In this document: one piece after another, positions 1-7,974 of the stretch | How the letters are laid out: each line of letters opens with the position of its first letter | Numbering within the stretch: position 1 is the stretch's first letter | NCBI GenBank assembly: GCA_013204125.1 | Contig: JABMOP010000083.1 | Span: 1 to 20,146 of the forward strand | From: Rhodospirillales bacterium | Lineage (GTDB): Bacteria; Pseudomonadota; Alphaproteobacteria; Rhodospirillales; UBA2165 | Direction: 5' to 3' | Length of the DNA stretch: 20,146 nucleotides | Program-made: the position numbers and the translations under genes | The notes under the pieces: model-generated | What the model was told of the DNA's origin: nothing | Seen by the model: only the letters and a program-made list of their open reading frames with translations | The model's database searches: none

Positions 1-293
1 CGCATCGGTGCCATGCCGACGCCGCCGCCGATGAAACTGATCAACGATAGGAAGCTGAGGTCGGTATCGCCGAGGCCAATCCAGCCAAGCGCTCCCTCCT
101 TCAATAGAAATGTATGGATCAGGTTGTTCAACGGAACCGTGATCGACTGTACCGCAAGCACCGCGAGACCGAGCCCAATCGCCGTATCAACCCGTCTTGA
201 AACGGCCAGGAACATGCACATGCCGAGAAAAAATGCCAGCGCCAGATTCTCAACAAAGACGGCTTGGACGAAAAGGCTGGCAAAATGGGTCAT
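1..293 (-). pseudogene. nqrE: nqrE 5' part fused to an nqrF fragment (Na+-NQR), runs off left edge
   Basis: Residues 1-86 read as the start of NqrE, a membrane subunit of the sodium-pumping NADH:quinone reductase. They include the family hallmarks ENLALAFFLGMCMFLAVS and VPLNNLIHTFLLKEGAL, and then DLSFLSLIS. NqrE normally continues FIGVIAA. Here the frame reads FIGGGVGMAPMR to the edge, which matches my recollection of the FAD/NAD domain of NqrF (FIGGGAGMAPMRSHI). The shared FIG codons (27-35) look like the junction of a deletion that removed the last ~110 residues of NqrE and about two thirds of NqrF, including its ferredoxin domain. The ATG (293-291) lies two bases after the nqrD stop. The NqrE identity is secure. 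The NqrF identity rests on about ten residues. Confidence 0.75.
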
Positions 294-295
294 TG

Positions 296-955
296 TCACT
301 CTCCCGCCTCAAGAACAGGTTGCCCTTCGAATTCCTGCGTTTCGACCTGTGCCTTCTTTATCGCCCTGACAATCCAGATGAGAAAGCCGATGACAAAGAA
401 GGCGCTGGGCGGCAGCAACATGATCGCCAGGGGTTCGAACCACCCGCCCTCCGCAGTAGCCGGCAGGATGACCACCCCTAAAATTTTGCCGGCGCCCAAC
501 AATTCTCGAACGGCGCCAACGACGATCAGAATCCAAGCGTAACCGAAGCCGTTTCCCAATCCATCCATGATGCTGAGGGGAACGCTGTTGTTCATGGCAT
601 AAGACTAGGCGCGTCCGAGTATGATGCAGTTGGTGACAATCAGGCCGACAAATACGGAAAGCTGCTTACTAAGGCCGAAAGCAAAAGCTTTCAGTACCTG
701 ATCGACGACGATAACCAGCGAACAGATGATGGTGATTTGGATGATCAGCCGGGCATTGCGCGGCATGTGACGGCGGATCATGGCGACGAAAGCGTTGGAA
801 AGGCTAAGCACCGCGATCACCGCAAGTGACATGACCAGGGCCGTCGCCACCGTCTTGGTAACGGCGAGGGCCGAGCAAATTCCAAGAATTTGTAGGGTGA
901 CCGGGTTGTCGCCGATCGATGGATTCAGGAAGGCCTTTTTCATTTCATTGGTCAT
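296..955 (-). pseudogene. nqrD: NqrD subunit of Na+-NQR, interrupted by an in-frame TAG
   Basis: NqrD is an integral membrane subunit of the sodium-translocating NADH:quinone reductase. The first 116 residues (MTNEMKKAFLNPSIGDNPV... to NCIILGRA) match the NqrD N-terminus. A TAG at 607-605 then stops translation. The same frame continues with SYAMNNS, DGLGNGFGYAWILIVVGAVRELLG and PSAFFVIGFLIWIVRA, which are NqrD C-terminal hallmarks, and ends in TGA at 298-296. In the family a Glu follows GRA, so a single G-to-T change of GAG explains the stop. Without it the product would be about 219 residues, close to normal NqrD length. The ATG at 955-953 lies eight bases after the nqrC stop. Readthrough is possible but the neighbours are also broken. 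Confidence 0.9.
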
Positions 956-963
956 GACTCACC

Positions 964-1778
964 CTATTGTCGCTGGAGCTTGGTGAGAAACGGCCCGAAA
1001 CCATGCTCGCCAAGCCAGTAATGGAGGAGGTTGTTGATACCGCGCCCGGTATAAGTGGCTCCGGACAGGGCATCGACCTGATACCGCGAATCGGTCATGC
1101 CGGGCTCTACTTTCCCGGCCCCGATCCCCAGCTTGATGACCGCGCCGTCCCAAATTTTTTCCCGCGCCATTGATTTTTCCAGGCAGATGAATCGATCAAT
1201 GCGCCAAGGCCGGGGGTTTCTCTATGCTCGTAAAAGGTCAGCCCGGCAACCGTGTTCATATCTTCGCCAAGACCCAAGTAGCCGTAGATCATAGAGCCAT
1301 ATCCTCGGCCGCGCATGGGAAGGATGACCTGGCGCGTCTTGCCGGCCTGATTGACCAGATAAATGACCGCGAAACTGGCCCGCGTGCCGAGCCCCGCGAT
1401 ATCGAGTTCTTTCGGAATGGCGATTCTTTGATTTGGGTCGCTTGCTGCCTTCCGTTGGTCATAAAGACCGGGGGTCGGCAGTGGCGATATATTCACCGCT
1501 TTGCAGATCAACGACCCTGGCCACCACCTCGATATCGCCGGATATCAAATTTTTTTCGGCGTCGGGAAGGCGGCGGACGATTTCCTCGATTCGATTGCGC
1601 CGTTCCTCTTCCTTATTGGCAATCTGCAACGGCTTCGGGAGCACCGGTGAACTGGCAACCAGGATGGATCCGACAAGTGCGACGGCCAGGGTCATGCCAA
1701 TCGTTTTAGCCGGGCTGTCATTGGGCAGGGCTAAAAACCGGTTCCACCAAGAGCGGCCGTTTTGTCGCCGTTATCCAC
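964..1778 (-). pseudogene. nqrC: NqrC subunit of Na+-NQR, broken by three one-base frameshifts
   Basis: NqrC is the periplasm-facing FMN subunit of the sodium pump. Its sequence is spread over several frames. The likely start is GTG at 1778-1776, overlapping the nqrB stop. A base missing from the T4 run 1760-1763 would join VDNGDK to NGRSWWNRFLALPNDSPAKT. An extra base in the G5 run 1470-1474 separates ARVVDLQSGEYIATADP from GLYDQRKAASDP. A base missing from the T6 run 1155-1160 separates SAWKNQWRGKK from IWDGAVIKLGIG. The covalent FMN motif DALSGAT and the end WLGEHGFGPFLTKL survive. Correcting the three runs restores one full-length NqrC-like protein ending in TAG at 966-964. The first slip is the least certain, because a start at ATG 1695-1693 would avoid it. 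Confidence 0.9.
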
Positions 1779-2949
1779 TGCGCCGGGCCCTCCGTCTGAT
1801 GTTTGCCCAAATAACGAGATAGTCGATTAGGGGCGCAAAAATATTTCCGAACAGGATGGCAAACATCACTCCGTCGGGGTGCGATGTATTGGCGACACGG
1901 ATAATCACCACCATGACGCCGATCAGGATGCCGTATATCCAGCGCCCTTTGTCGGTCATCGCCGAGGTCACGGGATCGGTCGCCAGGAACAGGGCGCCGA
2001 AGGCGAAATTGCCGAGCACGAAATGCCAGTACCAGGTCACGCCGACCAACGGGTTGGCCGGGTTGCCAAACTGGTTAACCGCCAGCACCATTGCGACCAT
2101 GCCAAACAGGACCCCGGCAATAACGCGCGGCGAAATGAGGCGGCGGTAAAGTAAGAAACCAACGCCGAACAAACAGGCCATAGTCGAGGTGGTGCTGAAG
2201 GGCTCCGGATTGAAGCCGATAAAGCTCTGCAACCATGATGTCCCCAGCCAGGACAGCGTGCCAAGGCCGCCGCGCGCGGCGTTCTGAAGGTAGTAGGTGG
2301 CGCTGGTAAGCGCATCGACCACCGTCCAGCTCGTTTCGATGATCATTTCCTTCGGGTAGGTAATATAGAGGAACGCCAGGCCGACGAGGACAGGATTGAG
2401 GAAGTTCTTTCCGGTGCCGCCGAAAATTTCCTTACCGACGACAATGCCGAATGTGATGCCCAGCGCCGCCAGCCAAAGTGGAATCGACGGCGGCAGCATA
2501 AGCGCGTACAGCAAGGCGACGGTCGGGAAACCCTCGGCGAGGGGACGTTTTCGGAAAATGGCGAAAATCCATTCCCATAGACCGCCGACGATCACGGTTA
2601 CAGCCAGAACAGGCAGAAAAAACAGTGCGCCGTGGACCGCGGCGGACCAAAAATTTGAAGGACCGTGCCCGATCCCCAGTCCGTCGATCAGTGTGCCCTG
2701 CCACCCGGGGGCCTGTTTGAGTCCGGCCTTCGCAATATCGACGTTTACCTGATATCCGGTATTGATGAAGGCCATAATGAGGCAGGGAATTAGCGCGATG
2801 ACCAGGTAACGGGTGGCGCGCTCCAGGCTCGGACCGTCGCGGATATGCGGACCATTTTGGATCTCCGGCACGGCGGAGTTCGGTCCGGAGCGAAACAGCC
2901 GGCCAAGCCCGAAATCCAAGGGCCGGTGTGAGCGGTCCGGGCCGGGCAT
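1771..2949 (-). CDS. nqrB: NqrB subunit of Na+-translocating NADH:quinone reductase
   Basis: NqrB is the large membrane subunit that carries covalent FMN and riboflavin and forms part of the sodium path. The 392-residue frame is open throughout. It shows HIRDG (~35-39), hydrophobic helices, GGLWEWIFAIFRK, LWLAALGITFGIVVGKEIFG, GTGKNFLNPVLVGLAFL, DPVTSAMTDKGRWIYGILIG and the C-terminal HPDGVMFAILFGNIFAPLID. The flavinylation site reads DALTSAT (212-218) where DxxSGAT is usual, and T218 would carry the FMN. It is somewhat shorter than the ~415-residue Vibrio protein, mainly at the N-terminus. The ATG shares its A with the nqrA stop (TGATG), suggesting translational coupling. It is the only operon member visibly intact, and probably orphaned because A, C, D, E and F are damaged. 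Confidence 0.92.
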   Translation of the reverse strand: MPGPDRSHRPLDFGLGRLFRSGPNSAVPEIQNGPHIRDGPSLERATRYLVIALIPCLIMAFINTGYQVNVDIAKAGLKQAPGWQGTLIDGLGIGHGPSNFWSAAVHGALFFLPVLAVTVIVGGLWEWIFAIFRKRPLAEGFPTVALLYALMLPPSIPLWLAALGITFGIVVGKEIFGGTGKNFLNPVLVGLAFLYITYPKEMIIETSWTVVDALTSATYYLQNAARGGLGTLSWLGTSWLQSFIGFNPEPFSTTSTMACLFGVGFLLYRRLISPRVIAGVLFGMVAMVLAVNQFGNPANPLVGVTWYWHFVLGNFAFGALFLATDPVTSAMTDKGRWIYGILIGVMVVIIRVANTSHPDGVMFAILFGNIFAPLIDYLVIWANIRRRARRSG

Positions 2950-4285
2950 CAGGCTTCCTCCTCAATGCGTTTGAGGGCGGCTCTCAGCATGGTTCCGTAC
3001 TCGAGCTTGCTTGGACAAACAAACATGCAGAGCGACAAGTCCTCCTCATCCAACTCCAGGCAACCAAGGGCCTGCGCCATATCTACGTCGCCGACGAGCA
3101 GGGCGCGCAACATTTGCGTCGGCAGGATGTCGAGCGGCATCACCCGTTCGAATCCACCAAAGGCAACCATAGCCGTCGTCCGCCCGTTCATCGCGGTCGA
3201 CAACGGAAGCCGCCGCCGTTGCCGATTGGCTGCGCTCGACCGCCCGTAAATCGAAAATGTTCTGGGGACATTCAGGAAAGCCCGGCGCTGCGCGATCGCC
3301 GGCGCCTCGGCAAGGACAGATATCTGGTTGTGATACCGGCCAACGAAATTATTGGGCTTTCTAGAAATGCGCCCGGACAGGATGGATCCGGAAATGGTTC
3401 GGTTGTCGCCTTCGTTCAATTCACCCGCGGTCAAGGCGCCGACATTGGCGCCAAGACGGGTCCGCAGGAGCCGGGGACACGCACCACCGGTCCGGCCAAC
3501 GAGACCACCCGCTTCGGCTGCAAGCGGCTGCTTGTAAATAGCCCACCGATGGCAATGACATCCTGATAATTCAGATGCCAGACGGTCTTGCTGTCGCTGA
3601 CCGGATCGAGAAAGTGTATGTGCGTGCCGACCAGGCCGCTTGGGTGGGAGCCCGCGAATTCGGCCACCGTGATCGTTGCATTATCGCTGACCGGTATCTC
3701 TAGATTGAGAGGCGCGCACAGATAGACAGTCCCGTCGGTCAGGCGGGATACCACCGTCTGCCCATTGGCGAAGGCCTCGCCATGTTCACCGATAATGACT
3801 TCCGGACGCGCTGCCAAGGGATTGGAGTCGGTGGCCGTTATAAAAATGGAATGCGGGACCGTTGCCGGGTTCGGCACCTTGCTGTAGGGGCGGCTGCGAA
3901 AGGCGGTCCACAGTCCGGAAGTAAGCAAGGTCTCGATAACCTCGTCGCGCCGCAAATTGCTCAAGGCGGCAGCGGGCCAGGAAGGAAAAGATACCGCGTC
4001 GTCGCCTTCAAGGCGGACAACGACAGATAGCAGCGCTCGTTAGGCGCCGCGGTTGATTTCTGCGACGACGCCAGATCCCGGCGATGTAAATAGGACGCCG
4101 GGATTCCTGCGGTCAGCGAATAGGGGCTGGCCGAGTTTGACCTTCTCGCCTTCCTCCATCCGCATGGCTGGGCTCAATCCAAGGTAATCGCTTCCCAGTA
4201 AAGCGACGGAATTGGTATCCGGCCCGTCGGAAATTACCTGGCCGGGAGCGCCGTCTATGGGGATGTCCAAACCGTCAACTCGCAT
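2949..4285 (-). pseudogene. nqrA: NqrA subunit of Na+-NQR, with an in-frame TAA and a frameshift
   Basis: NqrA is the cytoplasmic subunit at the base of the sodium pump. The start MRVDGLDIPIDGAPGQVI and NPGVLFTSPGSGVVAEINRGA are typical. TAA at 4042-4040 replaces the Lys that normally follows NRGA, and the same frame resumes as RALLSVVVRLEGDD. It continues through SGLWTAFRSRPYSKVP, LVGTHIHFLDPVS, NYQDVIAIG and VVSLAGPVVRVP. A base is missing from the G4 run 3473-3476, after which the next frame gives RLLRTRLGANVGALTAGE, FVGRYHNQISVL, FERVMPLDILPTQ and LELDEEDLSLCMFVCPSK. The gene ends at TGA 2951-2949. With both lesions corrected it is a full-length NqrA of roughly 445 residues. Identity is very secure. 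Whether anything is made beyond the first 81 residues is doubtful. Confidence 0.93.
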
Positions 4286-4358
4286 CGTTCAACGTGCCTT
4301 CTTCAATCAAACCCATGGAAATCGCCCAAAGCGAAGCCAAGACGAATATTTTTATCAT
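4275..4358 (-). other. Possible 27-residue hydrophobic leader ORF upstream of nqrA
   Basis: An ATG at 4358-4356 opens a 27-codon frame ending in TGA at 4277-4275, which overlaps the nqrA start by 11 bases in another frame. The peptide is short and hydrophobic at its start (MIKIFVLASLWAI), then polar. A GAGAGGAG purine stretch lies about 20 bases upstream, rather far for a ribosome binding site. It could be a leader peptide, part of the nqr 5' UTR, or chance. Confidence 0.2.
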
Positions 4359-4415
4359 ACCGGCATCCAGTATTAGAACTCCTCTCTTAAATGGCAATCC
4401 ATTCGCGAGCTATTG

Positions 4416-5606
4416 CTAACGGCCACATGGATACAAAGCCTCGATGCGATCGAAGGCGGTATTGATGACGTCCTCCTCGACGCAATAGGCCATGCGTACA
4501 TGATGTTCGCCAGATGGGCCGAAGGCGCTGCCTGGAGTGACTGCCACTTTCGCCTTCGCCAGCAACTCGATGGCAAAATCGTATGAACTCTCGTGCTTCA
4601 CAAGGAGACGCGGGAACACATAGTAGGCGCCCTCCGGCTCGACGTATTCGAAGAGGTGGGGTACAGAGTCCAGGCGCCGGCAGATCAGATCCCGTCGCCT
4701 TGCCAGGATATCTTCGAACTCCTTCAAGTGAGCCGTACCGCCGGCCAGCGCTGCGATACCGGCAACTTGGGAAATTCGCGGCGCGCAGATGATACGCGCG
4801 TCATGGACTTTCAGTACTTCGCATTTCAGGAATTCGGGCAGTATCGTATAGGACAGCCGCCAGCCGCTCATGGCGTAGGCTTTTGAAAAGGTAAAGCAAT
4901 AAGCGATGTTGTCCGCTAATTCCGGGACGCTCGCCAGATTGAAGAAGCGGTCCTTATTGCCGTAGGTGAATTTGGAATAGGGATCGTCCAATAGAATCAA
5001 TAAATCATGATCCAGCGCAATTCGCCCGATTGCGCGCAGCTCGGTTTCGGTGAAAATCGTTCCCGTCGGGTTCGACGGCGTCACCAGGATGATCGCCTTC
5101 GTGCGCGCGGTAATCAGCCCGGCTAGGGCATCCACATCCAATTTCCAGCCCAGGGATTCGTCCATCGGCCAGCAAACGGGCGTGCCACGATACAAATGCA
5201 CCTGGTGAAAATGAGAGGCGAAGCCAGGGTCGGTCACGATGATCTCGTCGCCAGGATCGGTGATGACGCGAATAAGCGTACTGAGCCCCTGCATGTTGCC
5301 GGCGTGGATCATCACCTGCTTGTCGGGGTCCACTTCAATCCCTGTTTCTTGGAGATGTTTTTCGGCGACCAGCCGGCGTAGCTCAGGCAAGCCGTCGGGA
5401 AGCGTGTATTTTCCGATATCGGGATCGGTATCCAGCACCTCGGCGACCGCTTGGCGGATGAAGGCGGGCGTTTGGAACGACGGCAATCCCCAAGTAAGGG
5501 AGGCCACGCCCTTGATACCAGCGCTACGCATGGCCATATCCTTGATCGCCGAAACGGTGATGCCGGCAACGGAACGTGATATCAAATGTTCTTTGTTTTG
5601 CATCAT
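4416..5606 (-). CDS. PLP-dependent class I/II aminotransferase
   Basis: This is a fold-type I aminotransferase that moves an amino group between an amino acid and a 2-oxo acid in the cytoplasm. Seen in the sequence (numbered from a TTG at 5612): GKYTLPDGLPELR near residue 68, SNPTGT (~180-185), the aspartate pocket LLDDPYSKF (~208-215), the Schiff-base lysine in TFSKAYAMSGWRLSY (K244), and a carboxylate-binding arginine in HHVRMAYC near the end. At ~396 residues it has the usual AspC/AAT-I length. I chose ATG at 5606 (or 5603) over the TTG. No strong Shine-Dalgarno sequence is visible. The gene ends 130 bp before nqrA on the same strand and is divergent from the Rossmann protein. Its substrate cannot be read from the sequence. 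Confidence 0.93.
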   Translation of the reverse strand: MMQNKEHLISRSVAGITVSAIKDMAMRSAGIKGVASLTWGLPSFQTPAFIRQAVAEVLDTDPDIGKYTLPDGLPELRRLVAEKHLQETGIEVDPDKQVMIHAGNMQGLSTLIRVITDPGDEIIVTDPGFASHFHQVHLYRGTPVCWPMDESLGWKLDVDALAGLITARTKAIILVTPSNPTGTIFTETELRAIGRIALDHDLLILLDDPYSKFTYGNKDRFFNLASVPELADNIAYCFTFSKAYAMSGWRLSYTILPEFLKCEVLKVHDARIICAPRISQVAGIAALAGGTAHLKEFEDILARRRDLICRRLDSVPHLFEYVEPEGAYYVFPRLLVKHESSYDFAIELLAKAKVAVTPGSAFGPSGEHHVRMAYCVEEDVINTAFDRIEALYPCGR

Positions 5607-5731
5607 TCGCAACCAATACTGTAAGGAGTGAATAATATCTAATTCAAATCTGCCTGTATTTGACGGTCGTTAATTTAGGCCCGTTGATGGGGGTCAATGA
5701 CAGGCAAAGCGGCTTTCAGCAACAATGAGGC

Positions 5732-7417
5732 ATGGATATCGGCGGGCGGAATATTTTGGTTTTGGGCGGCGCCGGGATGGTGGGTGTCTCCGTTTGCCGA
5801 CAACTTCTCGGACGCCGGCCGGCGCGTCTCGTGGTAGCGGCACGGAGGCAAGCGAGGGCGGAACAAGCCACCGCCCGCTTAAACAAAGAATTCCCTGGCA
5901 CCGATACCGAAATCGTCGGCGTTTGGGGAGATGTCTTTCTCCGTAGCCAGTGGCAGGCAGAAACCGTTGGCCGCCGGGAAATTCTGGCGGACAAAGACCG
6001 CCGCGCGGAGGTTCTTTCGGATATTTACGGACCGCTCAATGACCAAATGGTTGGCGCCTCTCTGCTCGCTAATTTCGTGTGCGGGCGCACGGCCGCGCTT
6101 CGGGATATCCCGGCGGATATCGTCATCGATTGCATGAACACGGCATCGGCCCTCGGCTATCAGGACGTTTATTCCACCGCCGGGCGGGCGCTTTTGGAGC
6201 TCTCCACCGGCGGCACGGAAGGCATCTGTGACGATACCGCCGGGCAGCTTTTGGCGTCGCTGTCGATCCCGCAACTTGTGCGCCATGTGCAATTGCTGTT
6301 GGAAGCCATGCGCCGCTCAGGCACGCGTGCCTATGTCAAGGTGGGCACCTCAGGAACCGGCGGCATGGGTCTCAACATTCCCTATACCCATGGCGAAGAG
6401 CGTCCGTCGCGGATGCTGCTCTCGAAGGCGGCCCTGGCCGGCGCCCAGTCGCTGCTTACCTTCCTGATGGCGCGCACACCGAATGGTCCGGCCATCGTTA
6501 AAGAAGTCAAACCTTCGGCGCTCATCGGCTGGCGCGATATCGGCTTCGGACCGGTTAGCCACGGCGGTAAGGCAATTGCCATTTACGACTGCGCCATAGA
6601 GAACGCACTCGCCGCAGACGATATGGCTAATCTTGCTGCAAACGGCGAATTCGGCGTTGCAATGGGCGAAAAATTGACCGGCGTTTATATCGATACGGGC
6701 GAAAATGGCGTGTTCTCGGCTGCCGAATTTTCCACCATCACGGCCTTGGGCCAAATGGAAATGGTGACGCCGGAGGAAATTGCGGATTCCGTCGTACGAG
6801 AAATCGAGGGCGGAAATTCCGGCCATGATATCGTTGCCGCGCTGGACGGTTCCATCATGGGGCCGACCTACCGTGGCGGCGCCTTGCGTGATGTCGCTCT
6901 AGCCAAGCTGCACGCTTTGGAGGAAGCGCACGGTGAAGCCGTCGCCTTCGAAATACTGGGCCCGCCGCGCCTTTCCAAATTGTTGTTCGAAGCGCATATC
7001 CTGCGCCTTCAATCGGACAACATGGAAACCCTTATGAAGGCACAGCCTGAAGAGCTGGCCGGGGCGGCGCAAAACCTGATCGAGAATAACGCCGATATTC
7101 GCCGGCATATCATATCCATCGGCCTTGCCATCCTTCTTGTCGACGGCAAGCGCTTATTGCGCGGGCCGACAATCAAAGCGGGGGATGCCGATCATGGCTG
7201 GGTGGATTTGACCCGAGCCAACATGGAACGGTGGCAGGAACGGTTCAAAAAAATAAACGATTTGACCAAAACTGAACGGAGCGGCGATTTTTCTTCGCGT
7301 TTCGACCGCGTGCAACTACAAAGCCGCAGCTGGGGCGGCGGCTGCAAATTCGAAATCGGCGAAGTTGCAGCCTGGATATTCACTCACGAAGACATGGGTT
7401 CTCGAGATAAGCGCTGA
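5732..7417 (+). CDS. Rossmann-fold NAD(P)-binding protein of unknown function (561 aa)
   Basis: The first ~25 residues form a dinucleotide-binding beta-alpha-beta unit, ILVLGGAGMVGVSVCRQLL, with the GGAGMVG loop at 12-18 and VVAARRQ at the second strand. This resembles extended short-chain or saccharopine-type dehydrogenases. A later segment reads GTSGTGGMGLNIPYTHGEE, followed by an Ala/Leu-rich helix and then long stretches I do not recognise. The C-terminal ~100 residues are charged and lack transmembrane segments. No signal peptide is seen, so it is probably cytosolic. The ATG was chosen because it starts just before the first strand; no strong ribosome site precedes it. It is far longer than a classical SDR (~250) or epimerase (~330). 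An oxidoreductase role is inference. Confidence 0.85.
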   Translation: MDIGGRNILVLGGAGMVGVSVCRQLLGRRPARLVVAARRQARAEQATARLNKEFPGTDTEIVGVWGDVFLRSQWQAETVGRREILADKDRRAEVLSDIYGPLNDQMVGASLLANFVCGRTAALRDIPADIVIDCMNTASALGYQDVYSTAGRALLELSTGGTEGICDDTAGQLLASLSIPQLVRHVQLLLEAMRRSGTRAYVKVGTSGTGGMGLNIPYTHGEERPSRMLLSKAALAGAQSLLTFLMARTPNGPAIVKEVKPSALIGWRDIGFGPVSHGGKAIAIYDCAIENALAADDMANLAANGEFGVAMGEKLTGVYIDTGENGVFSAAEFSTITALGQMEMVTPEEIADSVVREIEGGNSGHDIVAALDGSIMGPTYRGGALRDVALAKLHALEEAHGEAVAFEILGPPRLSKLLFEAHILRLQSDNMETLMKAQPEELAGAAQNLIENNADIRRHIISIGLAILLVDGKRLLRGPTIKAGDADHGWVDLTRANMERWQERFKKINDLTKTERSGDFSSRFDRVQLQSRSWGGGCKFEIGEVAAWIFTHEDMGSRDKR

Positions 7418-7419
7418 GG

Positions 7420-7442
7420 GGCCGAAGGCATTATATTCGGCC
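7420..7442. terminator. Hairpin between convergent genes
   Basis: GGCCGAA (7420-7426) pairs with TTCGGCC (7436-7442) around a nine-base loop, three bases after the stop of the 561-residue gene and ahead of the convergent channel gene ending at 7495. There is no U-tract, so termination is inferred from stem strength and placement. Confidence 0.45.
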
Positions 7443-7494
7443 GGACCTTGGTCGGCGCCATATTTCTGTGTGCCTCGGATACACTATAAGGCTT

Positions 7495-7974
7495 CTACTT
7501 TCTTCCTTGCCGTTCTTTATGGCGCTCCATATGGACGATGAGTGCATCGGTCGTTTCTTTGAGCAAAGCCAGCTCGTCGATGGAGAGATCGTCAAGCTGT
7601 TCCAGATTGTATTCGATGGTCTGGACTATTTGCCTGACGGGACGTTGCATGGGACGCATAAAATAGGCAGTGATCGTCGCAACAATCGTTCCGAAAAAAA
7701 GGACCGATCCCAAGACGATCCATATTCCGCCGATAATCTGCGAAACACCGGAAAGAGGCGCGTCAGCAATGCCGGCGGTCGAAAACGCTGCGATCCCCCA
7801 ATAGAGGGCGGCGCCATAAGACGTGATGGAAGTGCCTTCCATATCCCGCTCCGCGACGTATAACCCTGCGGAAAAAAGGAGCCATAGGACGACCAACAGG
7901 AAGATCATCTTCAGAATCGGCGTATGTGTGGCGACGTCCTTGGCAAATCGGGCGAACCTGCGATTTTGCTTCAT
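7495..7974 (-). CDS. Two-helix ion-channel-like membrane protein with altered selectivity filter
   Basis: The layout is that of a minimal 2TM potassium channel (Ion_trans_2 type): TM1 about 20-40 (ILKMIFLLVVLWLLFSAGL), a pore helix SYGAALYWGIAAF (52-64), a filter position, and TM2 about 78-105 (IIGGIWIVLGSVLFFGTIVA). The filter reads STAGIAD (65-71) where potassium channels have TTVGYGD, so GYG has become GIA. The remaining ~50 residues are polar, helical and probably coiled-coil (EQLDDLSIDELALLKETTD). I prefer ATG at 7974, preceded by GGGGTGGG, over an upstream TTG at 8010. It could be a channel of changed selectivity, a dominant subunit or a sensor. It lies downstream of the receiver gene on the same strand, with 129 bp between them. 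Confidence 0.82.
   Translation of the reverse strand: MKQNRRFARFAKDVATHTPILKMIFLLVVLWLLFSAGLYVAERDMEGTSITSYGAALYWGIAAFSTAGIADAPLSGVSQIIGGIWIVLGSVLFFGTIVATITAYFMRPMQRPVRQIVQTIEYNLEQLDDLSIDELALLKETTDALIVHMERHKERQGRK

Noticed and set aside
2432..2965. Alternative minus-strand frame of 177 residues over the start of nqrB
   Set aside because: Its composition is Arg/Pro-rich and without NqrB features. The nqrB frame itself carries HIRDG and the membrane helices, and its ATG is coupled to the nqrA stop.
605..4042. TAG and TAA codons in nqrD and nqrA as evidence for a recoded genetic code
   Set aside because: All other long genes in the window end normally at TAA, TAG or TGA and contain no internal stops, and the affected genes also carry frameshifts.
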